64,000 nt of DNA from Faecalitalea sp. UBA4312 (GTDB lineage Bacteria > Bacillota_I > Bacilli_A > Erysipelotrichales > Erysipelotrichaceae), in NCBI GenBank assembly GCA_002394635.1, contig DGUK01000026.1, positions 18,765 through 82,764 on the forward strand, given 5' to 3'. The position numbers and the translations under genes are program-made. Shown in pieces: positions 29,655-37,478 of the stretch (its first letter is position 1; each line of letters begins with the position of its first letter). The notes under the pieces were generated by a model that was not told the DNA's origin, did no database searches, and worked only from the letters and a program-made list of their open reading frames with translations.

Positions 29655-30081
29655 ACGGTAAGATATCCAATACTTTATACAATAACCGGTATAATTCTTT
29701 TCCGTCCTCCGGATCCAAGGCGATACATTGTCCAACCTGATTTGGAATATTTTTTGCCTGTTGCTGTAGATCTATTCCTTTCTGTGTTAGGCTGACCTCG
29801 GTGACTCTTTCGTCTTCTTGGCTGCGGCAGCGGCTCACATAACCGTTTTTTTCCATCTTCTTCAATAATGGTGTTAAGGTGCCGCTATCTAGATACAGCT
29901 TCTCGCATAAGTCGCCTACCCGCATGGTTCCGTGTTCCCACAGGACCATAAAAACAATGTATTGTGTATACGTTAACCCCAGCGTTTTCAAATACGGCGT
30001 ATACACATTTGTCACTTTACGAGCTGCAGCGTATAAAGGAAAACATAGCTGGTTATCCAGTTTCAATTCATCGCAGATCAT
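29653..30081 (-). CDS. ohrR: OhrR-like MarR-family organic peroxide sensor
   Basis: 142 residues. The winged-helix core is GLTYTQYIVFMVLWEHGTMRVGDLCEKLYLDSGTLTPLLKKMEKNGYVSR. The N-terminal LDNQLCFPLYAAARKV carries the redox cysteine (Cys13) at the place of Cys15 in B. subtilis OhrR, so it probably releases DNA when oxidised by organic peroxides. A frame extension upstream lacks a good start. It is the last gene of gpx-trxB-trxA-ohrR and is likely to autoregulate the operon. Confidence 0.85.
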   Translation of the reverse strand: MICDELKLDNQLCFPLYAAARKVTNVYTPYLKTLGLTYTQYIVFMVLWEHGTMRVGDLCEKLYLDSGTLTPLLKKMEKNGYVSRCRSQEDERVTEVSLTQKGIDLQQQAKNIPNQVGQCIALDPEDGKELYRLLYKVLDILP

Positions 30082-30094
30082 ATTCTCTAACCTG

Positions 30095-30406
30095 CTATGC
30101 GACAGCTTGTTCGATCCAGCTGCGTAAAGCCGGCTCCGGACGGAAACCAACTGTCTGAGCCACCGGTTTTCCCTCTTTTAATACAACCATCGTCGGAATG
30201 CTCTGGATACCGAACTGCATCGCCAGCTCATCGTTTACATCCACGTCTAAATTATAGAAAGCAACTTCGCTCATCTCGTCCGAAAGCTTTTCCAGGATCG
30301 GAGCTGTCATCTTGCATGGACCGCACCATACAGCTGAGAAATCGATGACTGCATACTTCTTTGTGAGCGCTTCGCTCATATCGTTGTTCTGAATAATTTT
30401 TACCAT
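30095..30406 (-). CDS. trxA: Thioredoxin
   Basis: 103 residues with the active site WCGPCK (FSAVWCGPCKMTAPILEKL), the cis-Pro segment QSIPTMVVLKEG and normal length. Within the operon it can pass electrons from the adjacent flavin reductase to the peroxidase. It ends 13 bp before ohrR. Confidence 0.94.
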   Translation of the reverse strand: MVKIIQNNDMSEALTKKYAVIDFSAVWCGPCKMTAPILEKLSDEMSEVAFYNLDVDVNDELAMQFGIQSIPTMVVLKEGKPVAQTVGFRPEPALRSWIEQAVA

Positions 30407-30410
30407 AGTT

Positions 30411-31280
30411 TTATCCTCTTTTCTTTTGATCTAAATAATTAACGGCACTCAAAGCCGCTACATTGCCTTGTCCGGCTGCTTTAATATACTGATATGGCTG
30501 GCCGGCGATATCACCAGCTGCAAACAGACCCGGTAAATTGGTTTTCATCTGCAGATCCACCTTGACTGCGTTCCCTTCAATTTCCAGTCCCGGTACCAGT
30601 TGTCCCGGAAATTGTGCTGCTCTCAAAATAAATACACAATCAACATCGTATGTATTCTGATTAGTTTTTAATGTCTGGATCTTCATGCCACCCATCATTT
30701 CTACAGGACGCTCATGAATCACCTCTACATTGTCATGAGTGAAGGTCGGTTTATCTTTATATAGTGGGAAATAGTAGACTTTCTGGCAAACTTCCCCCAG
30801 GAAATCTGCTTCCGCTTCCTCCTCTTTCGAACCACCGATACATGCAACTACCTTTCCTTTATACAAAGGCGCATCACATGTTGCACAATAGCTTACACCT
30901 CGTCCCAGAAACTGTTCTTCTCCGGGGTATGGCTTTCCTGCCACCACACCACTGGCCAGAATCACAGCTTCCGCCTCGACCATACTATTATCCGAGAGCT
31001 GCAATGTAAAGAAATCTCCCATTGCATACACCGTTGTCACTTTCTTCTCCGTGATTTCGATTCCCAGCACATCCAGTTGTCGATTAAAAGCTTGTGCCAT
31101 CTCTTTTCCGGTTGCCTCCGGCAGACCGAGATAATTTTTGATCGGATGATCCACGACCTGCATTTTATTGGACAATTGTCTGCTGCCAAACAGCACAATA
31201 CTCTTGTTTCTTACTTTGGCGGTAATTGCCGCCTCCAGTCCTGCAGGACCAGTCCCTATAATCGCAATATCATAACGCAT
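30411..31280 (-). CDS. trxB: Thioredoxin reductase-like flavoprotein lacking the NADPH motif
   Basis: 289 residues, about 20 shorter than E. coli TrxB. The N-terminal FAD motif is IIGTGPAGLEAAI, the redox pair is CATCD (SYCATCDAP), and the C-terminal FAD motif is GLFAAGDIAG. The expected NADPH site is altered: the GGGNxA region reads GGSKEEEAEADFL, and the HRRxxxR element is replaced by YYFPLYKDKP. Such loss is known from ferredoxin-dependent clostridial enzymes (FFTR), so the electron donor may not be NADPH. The trxA ATG follows 4 bp after its stop codon. Confidence 0.87.
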   Translation of the reverse strand: MRYDIAIIGTGPAGLEAAITAKVRNKSIVLFGSRQLSNKMQVVDHPIKNYLGLPEATGKEMAQAFNRQLDVLGIEITEKKVTTVYAMGDFFTLQLSDNSMVEAEAVILASGVVAGKPYPGEEQFLGRGVSYCATCDAPLYKGKVVACIGGSKEEEAEADFLGEVCQKVYYFPLYKDKPTFTHDNVEVIHERPVEMMGGMKIQTLKTNQNTYDVDCVFILRAAQFPGQLVPGLEIEGNAVKVDLQMKTNLPGLFAAGDIAGQPYQYIKAAGQGNVAALSAVNYLDQKKRG

Positions 31281-31292
31281 AGTATGCCCCCT

Positions 31293-31835
31293 TTAGATCA
31301 GAGAAGCAATGCAGTTCTTAACTTCTTTCATATCCGCTGTCGGTTCAAAACGAGCGACTACATTGCCAGAACGATCCACAACAAATTTTGTGAAATTCCA
31401 TTTGATATCCGGATTCGTTTTATAATTCTTATCTATCTTTTTGAGCATAGCACTCATAGCCAATGCTTTCGGTCCTCGGCCAAACCCTTCAAATCCTTTT
31501 TGAGATTTTAAATAGTCAAACAAAGGCAGCGCATTGTCCCCGTTGACTTCGCTCTTTTTCATCTGTGGAAACTGTGTATTGTATTTTAATGTACAAAACT
31601 GATGGATTTCTTCATCCGTTCCCGGTGTCTGTCCGGCAAACTGATTGCAAGGCACATCGATAATCTCTAACCCTTTGTCATGGTATTCCTCATATATGTT
31701 TTCCAGGTCTTCGTATTGAGGCGTAAAGCCACAACCTGTAGCTGTATTGACAACTAATACAACCTTTCCTTCAAATTCTTTCATGGAAACATCTTCACCA
31801 GATGGTTTTTTCACTGTATATTCATAGAAACTCAT
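31293..31835 (-). CDS. Glutathione peroxidase-family peroxidase (Cys type)
   Basis: 180 residues. The peroxidatic Cys35 is in VVNTATGCGFTPQYEDLE, in place of selenocysteine. The LEIIDVPCNQFAGQTPGTDEEI segment contains a second Cys and the conserved Gln, and the WNFTKF motif supplies Trp/Asn. Such Cys-type enzymes are usually thioredoxin dependent, which fits the reductase and thioredoxin downstream. AAAGGAGG is 8 nt before the ATG. It is the first gene of the operon. Confidence 0.92.
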   Translation of the reverse strand: MSFYEYTVKKPSGEDVSMKEFEGKVVLVVNTATGCGFTPQYEDLENIYEEYHDKGLEIIDVPCNQFAGQTPGTDEEIHQFCTLKYNTQFPQMKKSEVNGDNALPLFDYLKSQKGFEGFGRGPKALAMSAMLKKIDKNYKTNPDIKWNFTKFVVDRSGNVVARFEPTADMKEVKNCIASLI

Positions 31836-31859
31836 AATTGACTCCTCCTTTTATATTTT

Positions 31860-31897
31860 GTTCAATTATATTTTACTAAATTTATTTGAACTGTCAA
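31860..31897 (-). promoter_or_regulatory. Promoter and inverted-repeat operator of the gpx-trxB-trxA-ohrR operon
   Basis: Minus strand TTGACA (31892-31897), 16-bp spacer, TAAAAT (31870-31875). GTTCAA and TTGAAC (31860-31865 and 31886-31891) form a perfect inverted repeat whose arms bracket the -10 and abut the -35. This position suits OhrR repression. The sequence is not the textbook OhrR box. Confidence 0.6.
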
Positions 31898-31906
31898 TAA
31901 AAATGT

Positions 31907-32722
31907 TCACTTTTCCTTTAATAATTGGAGCAATCGTTCTATGATCCAGGCATTGTCTTCGTTTTTTTCATTATAATATCGGATACATCGCACATAAAGA
32001 CGGATCCATTCTGCTGTCGAAACCTTATCCGGTTTCAATTTCAGGATCCAGGGAGCCAATGATGCAGCCGGCACCCCTTTTTTCATGCACAGAGCCAGAT
32101 AATCCCGACACAATGAAAAAGAATAAGGAACTTGTTCCATTTTTTCATTCAGGATATTCCAGTACTCGTCCATGCCCAGCTTCACAAGCTGTATATAATC
32201 TGCCACCACCTTTTGCCGGCTTTTTTTATACAGATCCTGATAGAAAGGATCTATCTTGTCATATGTCCGTAACGCCTTCCGATAACAAGTGATGGCTTTT
32301 GATTCCAGGTTGATCTTCTGGTATGCCCGGGCTTTTTGATCATAACATTGCCCCTGTACATAATATATATGCGCATATCGAATCGTAGTCTCAAAACAAT
32401 ATGGACAAGCTTCGTGGTAGAGCGGAAACACTTTACCGCAATTCGTGCAGACATAGCTTTCCTGATTCTTGCTCATGCTCCGCTTTTTATACGGTGTTCT
32501 GTGAAGATGATCCATCCACATCCTCTTTTCGATTTCCCGAATAGAAGGCACGACACATAAAAAGGCCTCCGGCTTATCCCGTCCCATTGCCTGCAGACCT
32601 TTTTCAATCAGCAACCGTCGTTTTTGATATACAGGATTTTTAGAATTTGGGTCCAGATCCGATGGTGTATATTCAAAATAATCATTTCCGATCAAAAATC
32701 GATGATACTTTGTCGATGTCAT
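31907..32722 (-). CDS. Hypothetical zinc-ribbon protein, 271 aa
   Basis: I do not recognise a family. A zinc ribbon (CTNCG ... CPYC, about residues 92-112) is followed by a helical region rich in Tyr and Lys with weak tetratricopeptide-like spacing (ESKAITCYRKALRTYDKIDPFYQDLYKKSRQK). No signal peptide or membrane helix is present. AAGGAG stands 6 nt before the ATG. It lies between the gpx operon (same direction) and a divergent XRE regulator. Its 3' end is 10 bp from the gpx -35. Confidence 0.7.
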   Translation of the reverse strand: MTSTKYHRFLIGNDYFEYTPSDLDPNSKNPVYQKRRLLIEKGLQAMGRDKPEAFLCVVPSIREIEKRMWMDHLHRTPYKKRSMSKNQESYVCTNCGKVFPLYHEACPYCFETTIRYAHIYYVQGQCYDQKARAYQKINLESKAITCYRKALRTYDKIDPFYQDLYKKSRQKVVADYIQLVKLGMDEYWNILNEKMEQVPYSFSLCRDYLALCMKKGVPAASLAPWILKLKPDKVSTAEWIRLYVRCIRYYNEKNEDNAWIIERLLQLLKEK

Positions 32723-32852
32723 TGAAATCTCCTTTTACTATTTCTTTTTTCAATTATATCGGTTTATTTCCGTTATATCAAAATTTATATCTGTTACATT
32801 CCGTTATAGCCATAATCGAAATCCTTTAAAATATAGATAAGGTTTTATAAGT

Positions 32853-33161
32853 ATGATGGAAAAACAGTTTATTGAACGCCTTGTTGAGCTTCGTATGAAA
32901 AAAGGGGTTTCTGCCCGTGATATGAGTACAACAATAGGCTTTAACGCAGGATACATCAATGACATTGAATCAGGAAAATCAATGCCGACAATGACCAGCT
33001 TCTTTAATATCTGTCAATACCTGCAGATTACACCGGAGCAATACTTTCAATATCAGAATTCGTGTCCGAAAGAAGTCGAAGACATTTGTCAAAATCTTAA
33101 AAAGCTGGATGATGAACAGTTATATGTGGTTCGTTTTCTGATTCGTGGATGGTTGGAATAA
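32853..33161 (+). CDS. XRE-family transcriptional regulator
   Basis: 102 residues with an N-terminal HTH_3 domain (ERLVELRMKKGVSARDMSTTIGFNAGYINDIESGKSMPTMTSFFNICQYL, residues 7-56) and a short helical tail. It is divergent from the zinc-ribbon gene and followed by its own terminator. The start could be either Met 1 or 2. No phage or toxin partner is adjacent, so it may act globally. Confidence 0.87.
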   Translation: MMEKQFIERLVELRMKKGVSARDMSTTIGFNAGYINDIESGKSMPTMTSFFNICQYLQITPEQYFQYQNSCPKEVEDICQNLKKLDDEQLYVVRFLIRGWLE

Positions 33162-33162
33162 A

Positions 33163-33198
33163 AAACATGAAGCAACACTTCGATTGCTTCATGTTTTA
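33163..33198. terminator. Bidirectional terminator between the XRE gene and ddh
   Basis: Thirteen-base perfect arms AAACATGAAGCAA/TTGCTTCATGTTT around CACTTCGA, with T-runs on both strands. Confidence 0.9.
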
Positions 33199-33247
33199 TT
33201 TTTAAATAATTATCATTAAAATAATGTCTAGTTGACGTTTCCTTACT

Positions 33248-34231
33248 TTATAATAAATGAGCGCGTAATTCATCATCAGACATTGTACTTAAGTAAGCTG
33301 GTGGTATATCCAGGACAGTCTTACAGCCGGTTACACCCTCATCGTACAGACGTTTAACAGCTCGTGCATAAGCGACCAGTACACTTGTTGTAAATTCCGG
33401 ATTTGAATCCAGCTTCAAACTGTATTCAATAATATGTTTATTTTCCTGATTCCAGCCGGTTGTGCCACTGCGGAATACAAAGCCGCCATGAGCCATTCCC
33501 TGGTGATTGGCATTGAATTCTTCTTCCGAAATAAAATGTACGGTTGTATCATATTCGTCAAAGTAGTTCGGCATTGTAACAATTTCCTGTTCCACTTTGG
33601 CCGCATCAGCACCTTCTTCTAAGACCACAAAACATTCTCTGGTATGTTTCTGACGGACTGAAAGCTGTGGCTGGCTGCCACTGCGTACAGCATCCAGAGC
33701 CTCTTGTACGGGAATGGTATACTGTTTTGCGTTCTTGACACCTTCAATACGTCGGATGGCATCGGAATGCCCCTGGGAAACACCCTTTCCCCAGAATGTG
33801 TAGTCGCTGCCATTTGGCAGGATTGCATTGGCATATACACGATTCAAGGAGAACAATCCCGGATCCCAACCTACGGAAATCATAGCGACATGACCAGAGT
33901 CTTTCGCTGCTTTATCGACATTTTTAAAATGGGCAGGAATATTTGCGTGGGTATCAAAGCTGTCAATTACGTTAAAGTATTTCGCATATTCCGGTGTTTG
34001 TACTGGCAGATCGGTGGCGCTTCCACCACAAATGATCATTACGTCAATTTTATCCACCCATTGTTCCACGTCAGCTACGCTGCATACAGGCACATCTTTA
34101 CAATGAATTTTTAATGTAGACGGATCTCTACGTGTAAAGACAGCAACAAGTTCCATATCCGGCGCAGCGGATACAGCGCATTCCACACCACGACCCAAAT
34201 TTCCATAACCAATAATTCCAATTCTTGTCAT
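33248..34231 (-). CDS. ddh: meso-Diaminopimelate D-dehydrogenase
   Basis: 327 residues. NADPH-dependent one-step conversion of tetrahydrodipicolinate and ammonia to meso-DAP. Rossmann motif GIIGYGNLGRGVE is at the N-terminus; VAVFTRRDPSTL, SVGWDPGLFSLNRVYANAILP and the C-terminal ALNRLYDEG-type helix (ARAVKRLYDEGVTGCKTVLDIPPAYLS) are the known Ddh blocks. Last gene of the lysine operon; it bypasses the succinyl/acetyl routes, none of whose genes are in the window. Confidence 0.95.
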   Translation of the reverse strand: MTRIGIIGYGNLGRGVECAVSAAPDMELVAVFTRRDPSTLKIHCKDVPVCSVADVEQWVDKIDVMIICGGSATDLPVQTPEYAKYFNVIDSFDTHANIPAHFKNVDKAAKDSGHVAMISVGWDPGLFSLNRVYANAILPNGSDYTFWGKGVSQGHSDAIRRIEGVKNAKQYTIPVQEALDAVRSGSQPQLSVRQKHTRECFVVLEEGADAAKVEQEIVTMPNYFDEYDTTVHFISEEEFNANHQGMAHGGFVFRSGTTGWNQENKHIIEYSLKLDSNPEFTTSVLVAYARAVKRLYDEGVTGCKTVLDIPPAYLSTMSDDELRAHLL

Positions 34232-34265
34232 AGTCTCATCCTCCTCCTTTTTGTGTATATCTTTT

Positions 34266-34970
34266 CTATAATAAACTTTTCATATTGTACATACCGACCG
34301 GTTGGTTAACAACAAATTCTGCAGCACGGATCGCACCGTTCACAAAAATTTGACGATTGGTCGCATGATGCGTAATGGTAATGCTTTCGTTATCCCCGAA
34401 GAAATGTACCGTATGTTCGCCGGCTTCAGTTCCACCGCGCAGGGCATGTACCCCGATTTCCTTCTGACGTGCCCCAATCAACCCTTCACGACCATATACC
34501 TTCTTATAGGTATCGTTTGGATCCATCGCTTCCAATAGTGCCTTAGCTGTTCCACTAGGAGCATCCGCCTTTTGATTATGATGTGTCTCCACCAATTCCA
34601 TATCAAAGGAATCTTCCAGCAAAGGCGTCACCATTTTCAACAATTCTGTCAGCACTGTCACCCCATAGGAAAAATTGGCACTATAGAAAACACGATGCTG
34701 TTTGGAAAGATCTGTCAGTTTCTGCTTCTGTGCTTCATCCAGACCTGTCGTTCCGTAAACCAGTGCACAATCTGTTTTCTCGACATAATCAAGGATCCAG
34801 TCCAGATTATCACGATGACTGAAATCCAGTACTACATCAGCCGGTTCCAGCCCTTCCAACACACTCAGATTGCTGGCATCCACATTAGCCAATACAGTAT
34901 GTCCTTTGGCTTCCGCCGTCTCTTTGATCAAAGAGCCCATACGGCCTTGGCCGCCAATCAGCACTCTCAT
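34266..34970 (-). CDS. dapB: 4-Hydroxy-tetrahydrodipicolinate reductase
   Basis: 234 residues, a short DapB. Nucleotide motif GGQGRMGSLIKETAE is at the N-terminus; the catalytic VETHHNQKADAPSGTAKALL contains the His-His-x-x-K-x-D-A-P-S-G-T signature. GGTEAGEHTVHFFGDNESITITHHA follows. It overlaps dapA by 4 bp. Confidence 0.96.
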   Translation of the reverse strand: MRVLIGGQGRMGSLIKETAEAKGHTVLANVDASNLSVLEGLEPADVVLDFSHRDNLDWILDYVEKTDCALVYGTTGLDEAQKQKLTDLSKQHRVFYSANFSYGVTVLTELLKMVTPLLEDSFDMELVETHHNQKADAPSGTAKALLEAMDPNDTYKKVYGREGLIGARQKEIGVHALRGGTEAGEHTVHFFGDNESITITHHATNRQIFVNGAIRAAEFVVNQPVGMYNMKSLL

Positions 34971-35842
34971 AAAAGTCCCACCTTTTCCATTTCGGCTTTC
35001 ATTTTCGCTTTATTTGCCTCACTCATCTCATACAAAGGTAACCGCAGAGTACCAGCATGCATACCCATTAAATTCAAGGCTGCCTTTACTGGGATCGGAT
35101 TTACTTCATAGAATAACGAATGAATATAATCCAGATATTTCAGCTGAATATCCAAGGCTTTTTTCGTATCACCGTTTAAATAGGAAGTAACCATTTCGTG
35201 ACACTCTTTTGGATTTGTATTGGCAAATACACTGATGACACCACTGCCCCCTAAGGAAAGGATCGGCACAACCATATCGTCATTGCCACTATACATCACA
35301 AAATCATCATTCAGCAGTTTGGCCACATTAGCAGCATAGCTGATATTTCCGCTGGCCTCCTTAATTCCTACAATATTCTTATGTTTTGATAATACTTCTA
35401 CGGCATGCAGGCTCAAAGAACAGCCGGTACGTCCCGGTACATTGTAGATGATGATCGGTGTATGAACTCGATCAGCGACTGCCAGGAAGTGTCGGATCAT
35501 ACCTTCTTCGTTGGCCTTATTGTAGTATGGAGTAATCAGCAGCAACGCATCAACTCCCATTCTTTCATATTTCAAGCTCTTTTCAATGGCTGTCTGGGTA
35601 TCATTGGATCCCGATCCGGCAATCACAGGAACACGTCCATTGACAACTTTCATGGTGTGTTCAACGACAGAGTCATCCTCTTCATGTGTCATTGTGGAAC
35701 TCTCTCCCGTTGTTCCCAAAACAAGGATTCCATCGGTATCGTTTGAAATTTGGAATTCCAGCAAATTAGTCAATGCTTCAAAATTGACGCTTCCATCTTC
35801 ATTAAATGGTGTAACTAAAGCTACGATTGATCCTTTAATCAT
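34967..35842 (-). CDS. dapA: 4-Hydroxy-tetrahydrodipicolinate synthase
   Basis: 291 residues, a TIM-barrel aldolase. The Schiff-base Lys is in KNIVGIKEASGN, the catalytic Tyr in IIIYNVPGRTGC, and the early LGTTGESSTMTHEE motif binds pyruvate. It condenses pyruvate and aspartate semialdehyde, the committed step of lysine and DAP synthesis. It is second in the operon, after lysA. Confidence 0.97.
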   Translation of the reverse strand: MIKGSIVALVTPFNEDGSVNFEALTNLLEFQISNDTDGILVLGTTGESSTMTHEEDDSVVEHTMKVVNGRVPVIAGSGSNDTQTAIEKSLKYERMGVDALLLITPYYNKANEEGMIRHFLAVADRVHTPIIIYNVPGRTGCSLSLHAVEVLSKHKNIVGIKEASGNISYAANVAKLLNDDFVMYSGNDDMVVPILSLGGSGVISVFANTNPKECHEMVTSYLNGDTKKALDIQLKYLDYIHSLFYEVNPIPVKAALNLMGMHAGTLRLPLYEMSEANKAKMKAEMEKVGLL

Positions 35843-35863
35843 GTTATTCTCCTCTTTTCTTTT

Positions 35864-37129
35864 TTACAGGTCTTGTTTGATCAGATCTTCATAAGTATCT
35901 CTTTTTACTACCAGACGACTTTGTCCGTCTTTGACAAAGACAACAGCCGGCCGGCCTATACGATTGTAGTGGCTGGACATGGTAAAGCCATAGGCCCCCG
36001 TTGTATACGTAATCAACAGATCGCCAGGTTCACATTTTGGAAGCATGGCTTGTTGAACCAGAATATCCCCGGATTCACAAAGCTTGCCGGCTACGCATAC
36101 CTTCTCCGTTTTATCTTCGTCCATTCGGTTGGCAATATCACAGCTGTATTTTGCTTCATACAATGCCGGCCGAATGTTATCGGACATACCTCCATCGACA
36201 AACACATATTTTTTATGTAAGGTGGTCTTCTGAAATCCTACCGTATATAATGTACTTCCGGCTTCGGCCACAATGCTGCGTCCCGGTTCGATCATCACTC
36301 TTTCCAGTGGGAGATTGTATTTTTCCTTCATAGCCTGACATGTGGAGATGATCGTATCACAGACAACAGGTAATGGGATTGGTGTATCCTCTTCTGTATA
36401 TACAGCCGCAAAGCCTCCCCCCAGATCCAGCGTCTTTGCCTGGATTCCATACTCTGTCTGTAGCTCGTACATAAACTTTGTCATCGTTTTAATCTCGGCC
36501 ACGAATGCATTTTTATCAAAGATCTGGGAACCGATATGTGCTTGAAATCCATCAAATACAATGTTTTCACTTTCATCAAACAACCGGATCAGCTGTGCGA
36601 TCTCATCTTTCAATCCAATCGCAATGCCGAATTTTGAATCCACATTCGCTGTTACAATGAACTTATGCGTATGGGCATCCACACCCGGATTAACACGCAG
36701 GATAATATGCAGTTGATGATCTTCGTTTTTCATTCGCTCTACCAGATATCTGGCTTCCATAATATTATCCACAAAGAACGTTTTTACTTTCGAAGAAATG
36801 GCATAATCCATTTCCGGCACCGATTTATTATTCCCGTTAAAATACATTCTGTCCGGATCAAAACCGGCAGCCAAAGCCGTATAGATTTCTCCACCCGACA
36901 CTACATCCAGCGATAATCCATATTCATTGACCAGTTTTACCATCTCTTTGATACAGAATGCTTTGGATGCATATAAAACCTCCGTATCAAATAACTCTGA
37001 TGTAAATAACGATTTATAATCCTTTAATTTCTGACGAATTGCGTTTTCGTCATATACATACAAAGGCGTCCCATATTCTTCTGCCAGCTTTGTGACCGGC
37101 ACATTCTGGATTCTTAATACTTTTTCCAT
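35864..37129 (-). CDS. lysA: Diaminopimelate decarboxylase
   Basis: 421 residues. PLP lysine is in VLYASKAFCIKEM, the glycine-rich LDLGGGFAAVYTEEDTPIPL, and GRSIVAEAG, CESGDILV and ITYTTGAYGFTMSSHYN (substrate Tyr) blocks are all intact. Converts meso-DAP to L-lysine. It is the first gene behind the lysine riboswitch, so the whole set lysA-dapA-dapB-ddh should be shut down by lysine. Having lysA first is unusual in pathway order but common in riboswitch operons. Confidence 0.97.
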   Translation of the reverse strand: MEKVLRIQNVPVTKLAEEYGTPLYVYDENAIRQKLKDYKSLFTSELFDTEVLYASKAFCIKEMVKLVNEYGLSLDVVSGGEIYTALAAGFDPDRMYFNGNNKSVPEMDYAISSKVKTFFVDNIMEARYLVERMKNEDHQLHIILRVNPGVDAHTHKFIVTANVDSKFGIAIGLKDEIAQLIRLFDESENIVFDGFQAHIGSQIFDKNAFVAEIKTMTKFMYELQTEYGIQAKTLDLGGGFAAVYTEEDTPIPLPVVCDTIISTCQAMKEKYNLPLERVMIEPGRSIVAEAGSTLYTVGFQKTTLHKKYVFVDGGMSDNIRPALYEAKYSCDIANRMDEDKTEKVCVAGKLCESGDILVQQAMLPKCEPGDLLITYTTGAYGFTMSSHYNRIGRPAVVFVKDGQSRLVVKRDTYEDLIKQDL

Positions 37130-37147
37130 AGACTCACCCCTTATCTA

Positions 37148-37181
37148 ATAAAAATGTCAGTAGAATACAATCCTACTGACA
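37148..37181 (-). terminator. Attenuator terminator of the lysine riboswitch
   Basis: TGTCAGTAG/CTACTGACA arms with a T-run on the minus strand, between the aptamer and the lysA ribosome-binding site. Confidence 0.85.
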
Positions 37182-37200
37182 AACAAATGAAAAATCCATC

Positions 37201-37361
37201 AATAAGATAGCACTCCTACTTACGTAGACAGTCCGACAAATATTCTTTGCCGACCCACCGCTTAAAAATGCCTTTTTAAACAGTTCGGCGAAATTGCCTC
37301 CGTCTTATATCCAACGTCTGCCGACTCTATAAGACTTCATCGTTTTCGCGCCTCTATCAAT
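37201..37361 (-). promoter_or_regulatory. Lysine riboswitch (L box)
   Basis: Read on the minus strand, the leader shows the L-box conserved blocks in order: GATAGAGGCGCGAA, GGAGGCAATTTCGCCGAACTG, GTCGGCAAAGAATATTTGTC followed by GGACTG, and a P1 closing strand CTATC. Known L-box aptamers bind lysine and favour a terminator in the OFF state. A clean terminator follows (37148-37181) and lysA lies beyond. Confidence 0.93.
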
Positions 37362-37368
37362 TAGAAAT

Positions 37369-37397
37369 ATAATAGCACCATTCCGCTTTGAAATCAA
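37369..37397 (-). promoter_or_regulatory. Promoter of the lysine operon
   Basis: Minus strand TTGATT (37392-37397), 17-bp spacer, TATTAT (37369-37374), a few bases before the 5' strand of riboswitch P1. Confidence 0.85.
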
Positions 37398-37437
37398 TTC
37401 ATTTGCCAAAGTAATCACCCTCTCCGTCGATCAAGGT

Positions 37438-37472
37438 CAAAAAAACCAGCATACATACATGTATACTGGTTG
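37438..37472 (-). terminator. Terminator of the MFS transporter gene
   Basis: AACCAG/CTGGTT with an inner CATAC/GTATA stem and a long T-run on the minus strand. Confidence 0.82.
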
Positions 37473-37478
37473 TTTCTT

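Noticed and set aside
31860..31891. Textbook OhrR box
   Set aside because: The inverted repeat is well placed but does not match the known TACAATT-AATTGTA type site, so it is reported only as a candidate operator.
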